Part shown: positions 1 through 8,288 of the stretch, piece by piece
Layout of the letters: each line of letters opens with the position of its first letter
Position numbering within the stretch: the stretch's first letter is position 1
Source of the DNA: a virus
Virus record (IMG/VR): IMGVR_UViG_3300046796_000431
Coordinates: 1 to 43,430 of that record
DNA length: 43,430 nucleotides
Reading direction: 5' to 3' (one strand)
Program-made: the position numbers and the translations under genes
Notes under the pieces: generated by a model
The model's input: the letters and a program-made list of their open reading frames with translations, nothing else
The model's database searches: none
What the model was told of the DNA's origin: nothing

Positions 1-77
1 GTCGTTTGGCTCTCTCTCTCCCGGCAAATTGAGGGGCCTGACACTAGTCACATGACAATCCTCGAGGAAGGCTCGCC
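1..77. other. Left genome end, non-coding
   Basis: The first 77 bases hold no gene. A short CT-rich run (positions 9-22) is followed by a ribosome binding site (cgaggaag, 63-70) for the first gene. Since packaging genes follow at once and the other end of the window is also non-coding within 50 bases of a gene, I infer that this is a physical genome end (cos or terminal type). The overhang cannot be read from one strand of assembled sequence. Confidence 0.5.
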
Positions 78-440
78 ATGAACTACCACAGGGTGCGCTC
101 GTCGGTGCCGGAGCAGGCCGCCGGATTCGCTCCGGTCGTCTTGGAGGCTGCCGAACGCCATCGAGACGGCGTTAGCTGTCAAACGACTGCTGCGTACACG
201 TACGACGCCAACGGACACAAACGCTGGTGCATCGACTGCAAGACCGAACTCGGCGAGGAGGCTTCTTGGCACCCGGACGGACGCGACGTGCCGGAATGGC
301 TGATCGGGGCGTTCATCGTCCTCGCGGCGTTGCTGGCGGCCTGCCTCGTTGTCTTGTTCACCCTTGGACCTTCGGATGACGATCCTGGACCCGTCCACAC
401 CCCCACGACGTACGGACCGCCGACCCAGGGTGTACGCTGA
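78..440 (+). CDS. Hypothetical membrane protein with N-terminal Cys motif
   Basis: 120 aa, not recognised. A CxxC pair (WCIDC, about residues 51-55) and a further Cys near residue 34 precede one strong transmembrane segment at about residues 74-96. The short C-terminal tail is Pro/Thr-rich. The layout suggests a small metal-binding or redox-type domain on one side of the membrane. It is the first gene of the packaging operon, and its stop overlaps the next ATG (TGATG). Position next to the terminase genes says nothing firm about its job. The ATG at 78 is preceded by a usable Shine-Dalgarno sequence. Confidence 0.6.
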   Translation: MNYHRVRSSVPEQAAGFAPVVLEAAERHRDGVSCQTTAAYTYDANGHKRWCIDCKTELGEEASWHPDGRDVPEWLIGAFIVLAALLAACLVVLFTLGPSDDDPGPVHTPTTYGPPTQGVR

Positions 441-820
441 TGTCCATGGACGAGCTGGGACCGACCGGGCAGGCCATCTGCAAGGCGTACGCCTACGATA
501 AGCTCGACGCTCCGGCCGCAGCGCTCGTGCTCGAACTCGCCCGGTGCGCCGACACGTGCGACCGACTGAACGCCCTGGTGATCGGCAAGGTCGAGGTCTG
601 GGCGACGATGGTGTTCGACGACATGGGGGAGGTCCATCTCGCGATTGACAAACTGCTCGACCAGCGACGAAACCAGCAGCTTGCTCTGAAACAACTGGTG
701 GCGGAGGTCCGGGCAGCGAAAATCAAAATCGACCACGGGATGATCCAGACCCAAACGGTAGAGGATCCGCTGGCCAAGCGGCGACGCGAAAGGGAGGAAC
801 GTGAGCGTAAACTCGGGTGA
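440..820 (+). CDS. terS: Terminase small subunit (candidate)
   Basis: 126 aa, highly charged and mostly helical in appearance, ending in a basic Arg/Lys/Glu-rich tail (RRREREERERKLG). It lies directly upstream of the large terminase and overlaps it by 20 bases, the classic place for the DNA-recognition subunit of the packaging motor. The central part (about residues 25-100) looks like the helical oligomerisation region common in actinophage small terminases. No single diagnostic motif is visible, so the call rests on position, size and composition. Confidence 0.6.
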   Translation: MSMDELGPTGQAICKAYAYDKLDAPAAALVLELARCADTCDRLNALVIGKVEVWATMVFDDMGEVHLAIDKLLDQRRNQQLALKQLVAEVRAAKIKIDHGMIQTQTVEDPLAKRRREREERERKLG

Positions 821-2327
821 GCTGATCCTCCCCCGGGTCGCGAACTACCCAAAGTACCTGACCAGCGCGGGGGGCGAGGTCATTGACCTCATGTCCGATC
901 TGGGTCGGCCTCTCGACGGCTGGCAGGCGTGGATCATCGAGCGGGGGCTCGGGCAGGTCAAGGACGAAGAGACGCACGATCTGGTGATGGCGGCCGACAC
1001 CTGCGGCTGCTGGGTGCCACGCCAGAACGGCAAGGGCGACATCATCATGGCGCTTGAACTCGGCTGGTTGTTCCTGTTCGGTGTTCCGCTGATCGGGCAC
1101 AGCGCGCATCTGTACGCAACCGCAGCCGAGGGTTTCCAGCGGATCAAGGTGCTGATCGAGGAGAACGAGCCCATCCTCGGGTCGGCTGTGCAGCACATCT
1201 GGAGCGCAAACGGCAAACAGGGGATTGAGCTTACACCGAAGTACAAACGAGCGCGGCTGCTGTTCACGGCACGCGAGGGTGGGCAGGGCCTGGGGTTCTC
1301 GTTCCCCAAGCTGATCATGGACGAGGCGCAGGCGCTGACAGCCGAGCTGATGCAAACGCTCGCTCCCACTCAGTCGGCGATGTGGGACCCGCAGGTCTGG
1401 TTCTTCGGAACACCTCCCCGCAATGACAAGGCGTGGATCTACAAGATCAAGCAGGCGGGCGAGGCGTGTGACCCGACGACAGCTTGGTTCGATTACGGGA
1501 TCGACTACATCAATCCGGTGACCGAGGCCGACGAGTTCCGCCGTACGGTCGGCAACGACGAGACGAACAGGGTGACCAACCCGAGCATGGGCGTCCGGCG
1601 TGACAACCGGACCGGTATCCGGCAGCGAACCATCGACTCGGAGATCAAGAAGCTGGGCAAGTCGACGATGGCGTTTGCGATGGAGCGCAACGGGATGTGG
1701 CTCCCCCGTGCCCGCGTGGCAGGCGACAACGCAATCGACCCGTCCGTCTGGTCTTTGCTCGCTGCCGCCCGCCCGGAGGTACCCGGCGACATCGCCGTGG
1801 CGTTCCATATCAATGCAAAGCGCACCCACGGCACGATCATGTGGGCGGGCAAGATAGGTGGCATCTGGCGGATCGGCATCGCCGAGCATCGGCCCGGTGT
1901 CGATTGGATCATCCCCCGGATATCCGACATGAAGGCGAAGTACGGGCCGGTTGCGTTTGCGGTGGACGCACGAGGCGAGTCGGTCGTCAAGGATCTGAAG
2001 GAGATCGGGATCGAGGTGCCAAAGGATCCCGACCGCCCCAGGCGTGGAGATTTGTTCATCCCAGGTATCGACGGTACGGCGCAGGCGTTCGGTCTGTTGG
2101 TTGACTCGGCAACCGCCCAGATCCCGATGGTCGCCCACCACAACGAACCACCGTTGAACTCGGCGGTCACCGTTCCGGCGCGGCCCCTCGGCGGGGGGTC
2201 GACGTTCGACCACAAGGCTGGGGTGGAGGTCGGCCCGGCGTGCGCTGGCGGCCTGGCGATGTTGGCTTATCGCGAACGCATCGACAAGGTCATGGTCGAG
2301 TATGATCCGCTCGCCTTCATCCACTAA
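801..2327 (+). CDS. terL: Terminase large subunit
   Basis: 508 aa ATPase/nuclease of the head packaging motor. Walker A is PRQNGKGD (residues 73-80) and Walker B is LIMDEAQ (about 171-177, acidic pair 174-175), followed by the coupling segment WFFGTPP. The C-terminal half is the RNase H-like nuclease, with FAVDARGE and a late FDHKAG segment. An oddity is that where related terminases normally have the first nuclease Asp (pattern hAFDh), this protein reads VAFHIN with His at 336. The GTG start at 801 has a good ribosome binding site (gggagg) inside the small subunit gene. Confidence 0.95.
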   Translation: MSVNSGELILPRVANYPKYLTSAGGEVIDLMSDLGRPLDGWQAWIIERGLGQVKDEETHDLVMAADTCGCWVPRQNGKGDIIMALELGWLFLFGVPLIGHSAHLYATAAEGFQRIKVLIEENEPILGSAVQHIWSANGKQGIELTPKYKRARLLFTAREGGQGLGFSFPKLIMDEAQALTAELMQTLAPTQSAMWDPQVWFFGTPPRNDKAWIYKIKQAGEACDPTTAWFDYGIDYINPVTEADEFRRTVGNDETNRVTNPSMGVRRDNRTGIRQRTIDSEIKKLGKSTMAFAMERNGMWLPRARVAGDNAIDPSVWSLLAAARPEVPGDIAVAFHINAKRTHGTIMWAGKIGGIWRIGIAEHRPGVDWIIPRISDMKAKYGPVAFAVDARGESVVKDLKEIGIEVPKDPDRPRRGDLFIPGIDGTAQAFGLLVDSATAQIPMVAHHNEPPLNSAVTVPARPLGGGSTFDHKAGVEVGPACAGGLAMLAYRERIDKVMVEYDPLAFIH

Positions 2328-2375
2328 CGGCTGCCCCGTTGGCCGCTGGCTGTACACTGTCGTGGGACGGGAGGG

Positions 2376-2594
2376 GTGAGCGTGAACGAAGCGATCGGCG
2401 GTGTGGCTGCCGTGACCGGCCATGCCCTACGCGTCCTGCTGTATCTGCTGGGGTGGGTACCGGTCGCGGCGGGGCCGCTCCTGGTTCTGTGGGGGACCTG
2501 GCAGATCTACCCCCCGTCCGCGTGCATCCTGGCAGGTCTGACGATTTCCGTCCTGACCTTGTGGCGGGCGAATCCGAGGAGCGTGCGTAAGTGA
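2376..2594 (+). CDS. Small two-TM membrane protein
   Basis: 72 aa, GTG start preceded by gggaggg. Two hydrophobic segments (about residues 17-40 and 45-62) predict a hairpin membrane protein with a basic C-terminus. It sits between terL and portal and its stop overlaps the portal GTG (GTGA), so it is translationally coupled to the portal gene. The function is unknown. A -10-like TACACT lies at 2352-2357 in the 48-base gap upstream, a possible internal promoter. Confidence 0.65.
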   Translation: MSVNEAIGGVAAVTGHALRVLLYLLGWVPVAAGPLLVLWGTWQIYPPSACILAGLTISVLTLWRANPRSVRK

Positions 2595-3850
2595 GGCTGC
2601 CTCGCATCCGGCGCAAGGCCGACGAGCCTGCCAAGCGGCAGGAGTTCATTGGTCCATGGCCAGCCGTCCCGCTGTCCTCGCTCAACTGGTCGAGTGGCTC
2701 GTCATACCAGGAGGTCGACCCGTACGCGGGGACGAACAGCCTGCAGTCGGTTGCGTTCCACGCTGCGGTGGACATGATGGCCTCGCTGGTCTCCGAGATG
2801 CATTTCGACTGCTACAGATCGCCAGACGGCGGGTTGACCGGACGCAAGAAGATCCGGACACCGACCAACCTGATCGACCCGAGTGGCGACGGTTACGGAG
2901 TTGAGGACTGGGTCTACATGCTGACCCAGTGCTGGTTCCTGCGGGGCAACGTCTTCGGGAACATCATCGACGCCGGGCCGACCGGGATGTTGCGCCAGGT
3001 GGACCTGTTCAACCCCGATCTGGTCACGCCGACCCTTCTCGACGGCAACGTGAAGTGGACGGTGCAGGGTCAGGACATCCCCGCAGCCCGGATGTTCCAT
3101 CGGCGCGCCTATCCTGTCGCGGGCAACCTGCTCGGTCTGTCTCCGGTCGCTGCCCACGCCGACGAACTCGGCTTGTCGATCGCAGCCACACGTTTCGGCA
3201 AGACGTGGTTCCAGGACGGTGGGCACCCGTCCGGCATCCTGTCGAACTCCGAAGCCGACATGTCGGACGAGACAGTGGTCCGCACAGCCAAAGACCGCTT
3301 CCTTGGAGCGTTGTTCGGGAACCGTGAGCCGATCGTGCTGGGTCGCGGATGGTCGTTTAGCCAGATCCAGGTCAACCCGGAGGAGTCGCAGTTCTTGGAG
3401 ACTCGCGGGTACACCGAGGCGCAATGTGCTCGCATTCTCGGTCCCGGAGTCGCAGAGGTGCTGGGGTACTCTACCGGATCGACCCTGACCTACGCCAACA
3501 TCGTCGACCGAGACGTCGAGATGCTTAAGTACAGCGCGAACCGGTGGCTTAAGCGTGTCGAGCGCATCTTGTCGGCGTTCCTGCCCCGACCGCAGTTCGT
3601 TCTGTTCGATCGAGACTCCTTCCTGGAGACGTCGACCGCACAGAGGTGGACTGTCAACAAGATCAAGCTCGACACTGGCGCTCGGACGATCGACGAGCTG
3701 CGAGGCGAGGACAACCTGGAGCCTGTCGCCTGGGGTGCGCAGCCGATGGCGCTCACCCTGGCAGCGAACAAGACACCACCAGCCGACCCGGGTCTGAACA
3801 CCGACCCGGGCGATCCGGCACCCGACCCGGCTGACGGAGGTGCGGCGTGA
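2591..3850 (+). CDS. Portal protein
   Basis: 419 aa, HK97-type portal that forms the dodecameric ring at the head vertex through which DNA is packaged and ejected. Recognisable elements are the N-terminal helical entry (SLQSVAFHAAVDMMASLVSE, about residues 50-70), the central GLSPVAAHADELGLSIA stretch and a C-terminal region ending in a Pro/Asp-rich disordered tail. Length matches the family. It starts at GTG overlapping the preceding stop and ends in a GTGA overlap with the next gene. Confidence 0.93.
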   Translation: MRLPRIRRKADEPAKRQEFIGPWPAVPLSSLNWSSGSSYQEVDPYAGTNSLQSVAFHAAVDMMASLVSEMHFDCYRSPDGGLTGRKKIRTPTNLIDPSGDGYGVEDWVYMLTQCWFLRGNVFGNIIDAGPTGMLRQVDLFNPDLVTPTLLDGNVKWTVQGQDIPAARMFHRRAYPVAGNLLGLSPVAAHADELGLSIAATRFGKTWFQDGGHPSGILSNSEADMSDETVVRTAKDRFLGALFGNREPIVLGRGWSFSQIQVNPEESQFLETRGYTEAQCARILGPGVAEVLGYSTGSTLTYANIVDRDVEMLKYSANRWLKRVERILSAFLPRPQFVLFDRDSFLETSTAQRWTVNKIKLDTGARTIDELRGEDNLEPVAWGAQPMALTLAANKTPPADPGLNTDPGDPAPDPADGGAA

Positions 3851-4713
3851 CCCTACCAGCGCTTATCACGGTCAATGCGGTGGTCCGGGACGCGGACGGG
3901 CCGATAGCTGGGCGCATCGGGTTCATTCGGTCGTCGGTCTTGTTCCCTGCGGAGTCGGCAGACCAGAATCTGCTGATCCCCGAAGAAGTCGTCGTGGTTG
4001 TCGGTGCTGACGGCGTGTTGGCCCAGCCGTTGTATGCCAGCAACGATCCGGCCGCGTCGCCCACCGGCTGGACCTGGGAAGTCCGCCCGTACTTCCCACA
4101 CTGGAAGACCTCGTTTAGTATCGTGGTCCCGTACGATGCTCCGGGGGGCGAGGTCAACCTCAACACCCTTGCTCCGGTGCCAGCCGATGGAACAGGACAG
4201 CTCTATGCGCTCGCCAACCACACTCATCCGGGTGGAGGTTCGGTCACGTACGGATCTGTCACAGCGGAGACGACTTACGGGGCATCCTCCAACTCGGGCG
4301 CGGCAGATTCGGTCAGCCGGGCGGACCATCGGCATGGTAACCCTGCGCTCCCGACTCCGGCCGCAATCGGGGCATCGGCGACATCTCACAATCACAGTGG
4401 GACTTACGACCCGGTCGGCACGGCGTCTGCGGCGGTTGCTGCACACGAAGCTGCCTCCGACCCGCACCCGCAATACCTCACGGCGGCCGAGGGTAACAGC
4501 GCTTATCAGCCGCTCGATTCTGACCTCACGGCGATAGCGGGACTCACTGCGACGTCAGGCAACACCATCATGGCGCAGGGGTCGGCGTGGGCGAGTCGCA
4601 CCCCAGCGCAAGTGCGGGTTTCTAACCTCACTAACGCTCTTATCCTGCTTGGTCCGGTCGACGCGGTCCCGGGCGGCACTCCGGCAGGCACCATCATCGT
4701 CAGGACAACCTGA
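3847..4713 (+). CDS. Fibre-like protein with His-motif repeats
   Basis: 288 aa. Residues 1-115 form a beta-rich N-terminal domain. The remainder has features of phage fibres: HTHPGGG, DHRHGNP, SHNHSGTY and DPHPQYL motifs (HxH pairs of the kind that bind metal ions along trimeric fibres) and the segment YQPLDSDLTAIAGL typical of tail fibre shafts. Gene order is unusual: it lies between portal and prohead protease rather than after the tape measure. It could be a head fibre or decoration, or a displaced receptor-binding protein. GTG start with GTGA overlap. Confidence 0.75.
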   Translation: MTLPALITVNAVVRDADGPIAGRIGFIRSSVLFPAESADQNLLIPEEVVVVVGADGVLAQPLYASNDPAASPTGWTWEVRPYFPHWKTSFSIVVPYDAPGGEVNLNTLAPVPADGTGQLYALANHTHPGGGSVTYGSVTAETTYGASSNSGAADSVSRADHRHGNPALPTPAAIGASATSHNHSGTYDPVGTASAAVAAHEAASDPHPQYLTAAEGNSAYQPLDSDLTAIAGLTATSGNTIMAQGSAWASRTPAQVRVSNLTNALILLGPVDAVPGGTPAGTIIVRTT

Positions 4714-4714
4714 G

Positions 4715-5371
4715 TTGACCGTCCGCCATAACGCGATGACCAACCCAGCGGCTGGGGTGGACCTTACCGGCTGGACTGGTAGTACGGTGACCCCCGTCCG
4801 CGCGACCGGGCTTGCTGGCCTACCCCGAACCACGGGGGTTAAGTCGACGGGCGGCGGGTTCTTCAGGACGCCGACTATTCCGTGTTCCCCAGGCGAGCAG
4901 TTCGCTGCCTCCTTCTACATGCTCAACAACTCCGGTTTCTCGCAGTCCCCGCACACGGTTTACATCTCGTATACGACGTCGGGGCACGGCGAGCAGTTCC
5001 CGGAGACCTTCGCGACCACGACGGTTGCTGACGGCTCGTCCATTCGGGCATCGGCGGTTGCTGACGTGTCGAAGGTGCCTGCCGACGCGACTGGTATCTT
5101 CCTGATTATCGACTCGATGCCAGCCAACATCACTATCACTGCGGTGTTGATGGAGCGTGCCGCGTCGGTTGGTTCATATTTTGATGGGTCGTTCGCGGAT
5201 TGCACGTGGGACGGAGCGACCGACTTGTCGGCGTCAACGTTCGATGATACACCTGTGGGACCGACCGGTCCCGCTCTGTCGGTCTGGAACGGGTCGAGTG
5301 AGGTGGGCGCTACCCTTTCAGTATGGACCGGCAGCGCGGAGGTGCCTGCCGTGCTAGACTCTGTCGTCTGA
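4715..5371 (+). CDS. Carbohydrate-binding-like structural protein
   Basis: 218 aa if the TTG at 4715, one base after the preceding stop, is the start; ATG at 4736 would give 211 aa. The body is beta-rich and resembles a jelly-roll module (NPAAGVDLTGW near the start, YFDGSFADCTWDG near residue 172), as found in phage minor tail proteins. The C-terminus carries two repeats of the form LSVW(N/T)GS(S/A)EV. It follows the fibre-like gene and probably belongs to the same appendage. No catalytic motif is visible. Confidence 0.65.
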   Translation: MTVRHNAMTNPAAGVDLTGWTGSTVTPVRATGLAGLPRTTGVKSTGGGFFRTPTIPCSPGEQFAASFYMLNNSGFSQSPHTVYISYTTSGHGEQFPETFATTTVADGSSIRASAVADVSKVPADATGIFLIIDSMPANITITAVLMERAASVGSYFDGSFADCTWDGATDLSASTFDDTPVGPTGPALSVWNGSSEVGATLSVWTGSAEVPAVLDSVV

Positions 5372-5387
5372 CCCGGTTGGAGGTAGG

Positions 5388-6194
5388 ATGAGGATCAAGG
5401 GACTTCCGATCGTCCGATCGGGTGGGCCGCTGATGCGCGCGGACGGTGGAGATGGGCTGGGCACGTTGAGTGTCCGTTTCTCGCCGTTTGACACCTGGTA
5501 CGAGATCAACTCGTTCTGGGAGGGGCGTTTCCTTGAGCGCACGATGCCCGGAGCGTTCAAGAAGACGGCTTCGGACTCGCAGCGTGCGGATGGCACCTTC
5601 TCGACTAAGGTGCTGTTCAACCACGGCATGGACATGAACATCGGCGACAAGCTGCTGACCGTGCCGACCCGGTTCGAGGAGACCAACGCCGACGGATACC
5701 ACGGGCCGATCCTCGAAGGACCGCTGCACGACACGTCCTTCAACCGAGATCTGCTGCCCGGTCTGCAGGCCAACGGGTACGGTTCGAGTTTCATGTTCAA
5801 CGTCATCCGTGAGGAATGGGCGAACGAACCCGGTGTCAGCGACCACAACCCGGAAGGCATCCCCGAGCGAACCGTCTCGGAGGTGCGCACCTTCGAGGCA
5901 GGGCCAGTGACCTGGCCAGCCTCGCCTACCGCGACCGCAGGAATGCGCTCGCGTTGCGGCACCGATGCATGGATGGAGCGACTTGCCATCCGGTCGTCAT
6001 CCCGCTACGACGAGCTGGTACGATCCTACGAAGCAACGCGGACTTTCTACCGAACCGCGCAGTACACGCCCGGTATCCCGACACCCGCCGAACCCGATTC
6101 GGCGCGCCGTCAGATCGACGAGGCAGCGATCGCACAGCAGCTGAGGCTGCGTGCCCACCGACTCGATGCAATGAAAAAGGGGTACCTGACATGA
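5388..6194 (+). CDS. Prohead protease
   Basis: 268 aa, HK97-family (S78 type) serine protease that cleaves scaffold during head maturation. Signs are LSVRFSPFDTWYEINSFWEGRFLERTMPGAF split over residues 25-55, the LFNHGMD segment containing the likely catalytic His (about residue 83) and the GSSFMFNV stretch around residue 130, where the catalytic Ser is expected. The C-terminal 70 residues are helical and charged and could contribute scaffold function. It overlaps the capsid start by 4 bases (ATGA). Confidence 0.9.
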   Translation: MRIKGLPIVRSGGPLMRADGGDGLGTLSVRFSPFDTWYEINSFWEGRFLERTMPGAFKKTASDSQRADGTFSTKVLFNHGMDMNIGDKLLTVPTRFEETNADGYHGPILEGPLHDTSFNRDLLPGLQANGYGSSFMFNVIREEWANEPGVSDHNPEGIPERTVSEVRTFEAGPVTWPASPTATAGMRSRCGTDAWMERLAIRSSSRYDELVRSYEATRTFYRTAQYTPGIPTPAEPDSARRQIDEAAIAQQLRLRAHRLDAMKKGYLT

Positions 6195-7771
6195 TGCTGG
6201 GGCACCTGGCCAAGGGCGGCCAGATCCGAAGCAAGACGATCATCGGCCAGCGCAAGAACGGCGAGCCGATCTACCTGGCGATGGGTGGCGCGCCGGACGA
6301 GATCGAGGTCCTCGAAGCTCGGAACCGCGAGCTGATCGACCTGATGGAGGCCGCGAACAAGGACGCCGGTGACGAGACCCGCTCCGTCGACCAGCGCAAG
6401 GACGACGGCGCGACCTTCGAGAAGTACGAGGCCGAGTTCAAGGACAACGAGAAGACGCTCGGCAGTCTGCGGTCGGTCATCGACGAGCGCGAGAAGCGGG
6501 AGCAGCGCGTCAAGGACGCCCGCGCCCGCTACGGTGACCTGAACGTCAAGCCCGCCGACAAGGACGGACTGGAGCGTTTCAATGTCGACTATCGGCGGAT
6601 GGGCACGGAGGACACCCGCGAGGTGTGGTACTCGCGCGCCTCGAACCTGCTCGACGACAAGAAGGTCCAGCGTCATCTGACCGACTACCAGCGCAACCGG
6701 ATCGACACCCTTCTGCGGCGTTCGGACGACGACACCGACGGCGAGCTGATCGCCGCGTTCCTGGTGGCGACCTCCAACCCGCACTACCGGTCGGCGTTCC
6801 AGAAGGCCGCCACCGGTATGAGCCCGGTGTTCTCGCCCGAAGAGGCGCGGGCCGTGCAGGAGGTGAACTACCTCAAGCGGGCGATGTCGATCGGCACCCC
6901 GGCTGCTGGCGGTTTCGCCGTCCCGGTGATCATCGACCCGACGATCATCCTGACGGCGCAGGGTTCCGACAACCCGGTGCTCAACCGGTGCCGGATCGAG
7001 ACGATCACCAACGACCAGTGGAAGGGCCTGGCGTCGGCGGGTGTTTCCTGGAAGTACGACCAGGAGGCGGCGGCTTCGACCGACAACAGCCCGTCGCTGG
7101 CGCAGCCGACCGTCCCGACCCACCGCGCCGACGGCTTCATCCCGTTCTCGATCGAGGTCGGCCAGGACTGGCCCGGTTTCGCCGAGCGGATGTCCGAGAT
7201 GCTGGGTTCCGGCTACGACGAGCTGCTCGCCGACAAGCTGACCACCGGCACGGGGGCGAACCTCCCGACCGGTATCATCCCGGCCCTGACCGGCCAGACC
7301 AACCCGGTCGTCTCGACGCCGGTCGGCACGGCTGGCACCATCGCGCCGTCCGACATCTACAACATCTGGGCTCGCCTGCCGCAGCGTCACCGCCGTCGGC
7401 AGTCGGTCGCCTGGATGTCGTCGACCAAGACCCAGAACGCGGTCCGGCAGCTCGGCACGCTCGACCCGAACTTCACGGTCGCGCTTTCCGCTGAGGGTAT
7501 CGGTCAGGTGTTCGGTCGCGACTACGACCAGAACGACTACATCACGGACATCGTCGCCGGTACCGGCATCCAGCCGTGGCTCGTGGTCGGCAACTGGCAG
7601 GGCTACCTGTTCGCCCAGCGTGCGGGCATGAACATCGAGTTCGTGCCGATGCTGTTCGACGTGACCAACAACCGGCCCACCGGTCAGCGCGGTTGGTTCG
7701 CCTGGGCGCGCAACGGCGCGAACGTGATCGACCCCACGGCGTTCCAGATGCTCTCCAACAAGAGCAGCTAA
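6191..7771 (+). CDS. Major capsid protein (HK97 fold)
   Basis: 527 aa starting at the ATG that overlaps the protease stop. Residues 30-130 are strongly charged and coiled-coil-like (delta/scaffold domain, likely removed by the protease). The capsid core begins near residue 230 (SIGTPAAGGFAVPV) and contains QPTVPTHRADGFIPFSIEVGQ split over the E-loop/P-domain region, GSGYDELLADKLTTGTG and the C-terminal MLFDVTNNRP...GWFAWARNGA. Codon use is the most strongly GC3-biased of the window, as expected for the most abundant virion protein. Confidence 0.95.
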   Translation: MMLGHLAKGGQIRSKTIIGQRKNGEPIYLAMGGAPDEIEVLEARNRELIDLMEAANKDAGDETRSVDQRKDDGATFEKYEAEFKDNEKTLGSLRSVIDEREKREQRVKDARARYGDLNVKPADKDGLERFNVDYRRMGTEDTREVWYSRASNLLDDKKVQRHLTDYQRNRIDTLLRRSDDDTDGELIAAFLVATSNPHYRSAFQKAATGMSPVFSPEEARAVQEVNYLKRAMSIGTPAAGGFAVPVIIDPTIILTAQGSDNPVLNRCRIETITNDQWKGLASAGVSWKYDQEAAASTDNSPSLAQPTVPTHRADGFIPFSIEVGQDWPGFAERMSEMLGSGYDELLADKLTTGTGANLPTGIIPALTGQTNPVVSTPVGTAGTIAPSDIYNIWARLPQRHRRRQSVAWMSSTKTQNAVRQLGTLDPNFTVALSAEGIGQVFGRDYDQNDYITDIVAGTGIQPWLVVGNWQGYLFAQRAGMNIEFVPMLFDVTNNRPTGQRGWFAWARNGANVIDPTAFQMLSNKSS

Positions 7772-8051
7772 CCAGACGTGGGGGACCCCGATGGCGTCGC
7801 CTCCATCGGAGAAACGGGAATGCCGCAAGTATCCCGGTCCATTGCCTCAGGTTCGCCTCGGGCTAGAGACTCGGATCAACGCAAAGACCCGGGTTCCCCG
7901 CCCAACGTCGGCTACCGGCTCCGATTCCACGGCCTCGTCCCCGTGGGTCGGGGCCGGTAGTCTAGGATAGGATGATGGTGGGGGGCGCACGCCCGGCCTG
8001 GCTCGGATCCCGACGCCCCCGCACCACCACAACACCTCAGGAGGTAGTGTC
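7772..8051 (+). promoter_or_regulatory. Leader region after capsid gene
   Basis: No convincing gene in these 280 bases; a 59-codon open frame from ATG 7791 to 7970 exists but resembles nothing. A 7-bp hairpin directly after the capsid stop (7788-7794 with 7803-7809) may weaken read-through. A -10-like TAGGAT lies at 7963-7968, followed by an imperfect G/C hairpin (about 7976-8029) and a strong Shine-Dalgarno (caggagg, 8038-8044) for the GTG at 8052. The arrangement of promoter, leader hairpin and ribosome binding site resembles the blocks at 27.3-29.2 kb. Confidence 0.45.
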
Positions 8052-8288
8052 GTGAAGTACTCCAGTTTCGAGGGCATCGTGCTCTGGTCGGGCGGCCAGC
8101 AGATGCTGCGCAACGGTCAGTCGATCGACGAGGAGCACCCGCTGTACAAGGAGCGCCCCGACCTGTTCCGGGGTATGGCTCCGGTCAGTGCCGATCTCTC
8201 CACCAACCCAAGCCCCGGCACGGTGGTCGAGTCGACCATGCAGACCGGTCCGGGCGGCGGTCGGGTCAGGAAGACGGCGGATCAGTGA
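8052..8288 (+). CDS. Small conserved-type head-region protein
   Basis: 78 aa from a GTG with an excellent ribosome binding site. The N-terminal part (residues 8-45: GIVLWSGGQQMLRNGQSID and HPLYKERPDLF) looks like a compact beta-hairpin domain, followed by a flexible Gly/Pro-rich tail. Its place directly after the major capsid gene fits a head accessory or head-completion protein, but I cannot name a family. Its stop overlaps the next GTG (GTGA). Confidence 0.6.
   Translation: MKYSSFEGIVLWSGGQQMLRNGQSIDEEHPLYKERPDLFRGMAPVSADLSTNPSPGTVVESTMQTGPGGGRVRKTADQ

Noticed and set aside
723-2423. Long minus-strand open frames opposite terL, capsid (6110-7828), tape measure (15400-17526) and tip protein
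   Set aside because: They are GC-rich shadow frames with Arg/Pro/Gly-biased, low-complexity translation, no ribosome binding sites and no recognisable motifs, opposite well-supported genes.
7791-7970. 59-codon frame after the capsid gene
   Set aside because: Weak ribosome binding sequence, mixed codon use, no fold or motif; it ends at a -10 element. Kept only as part of the leader region.
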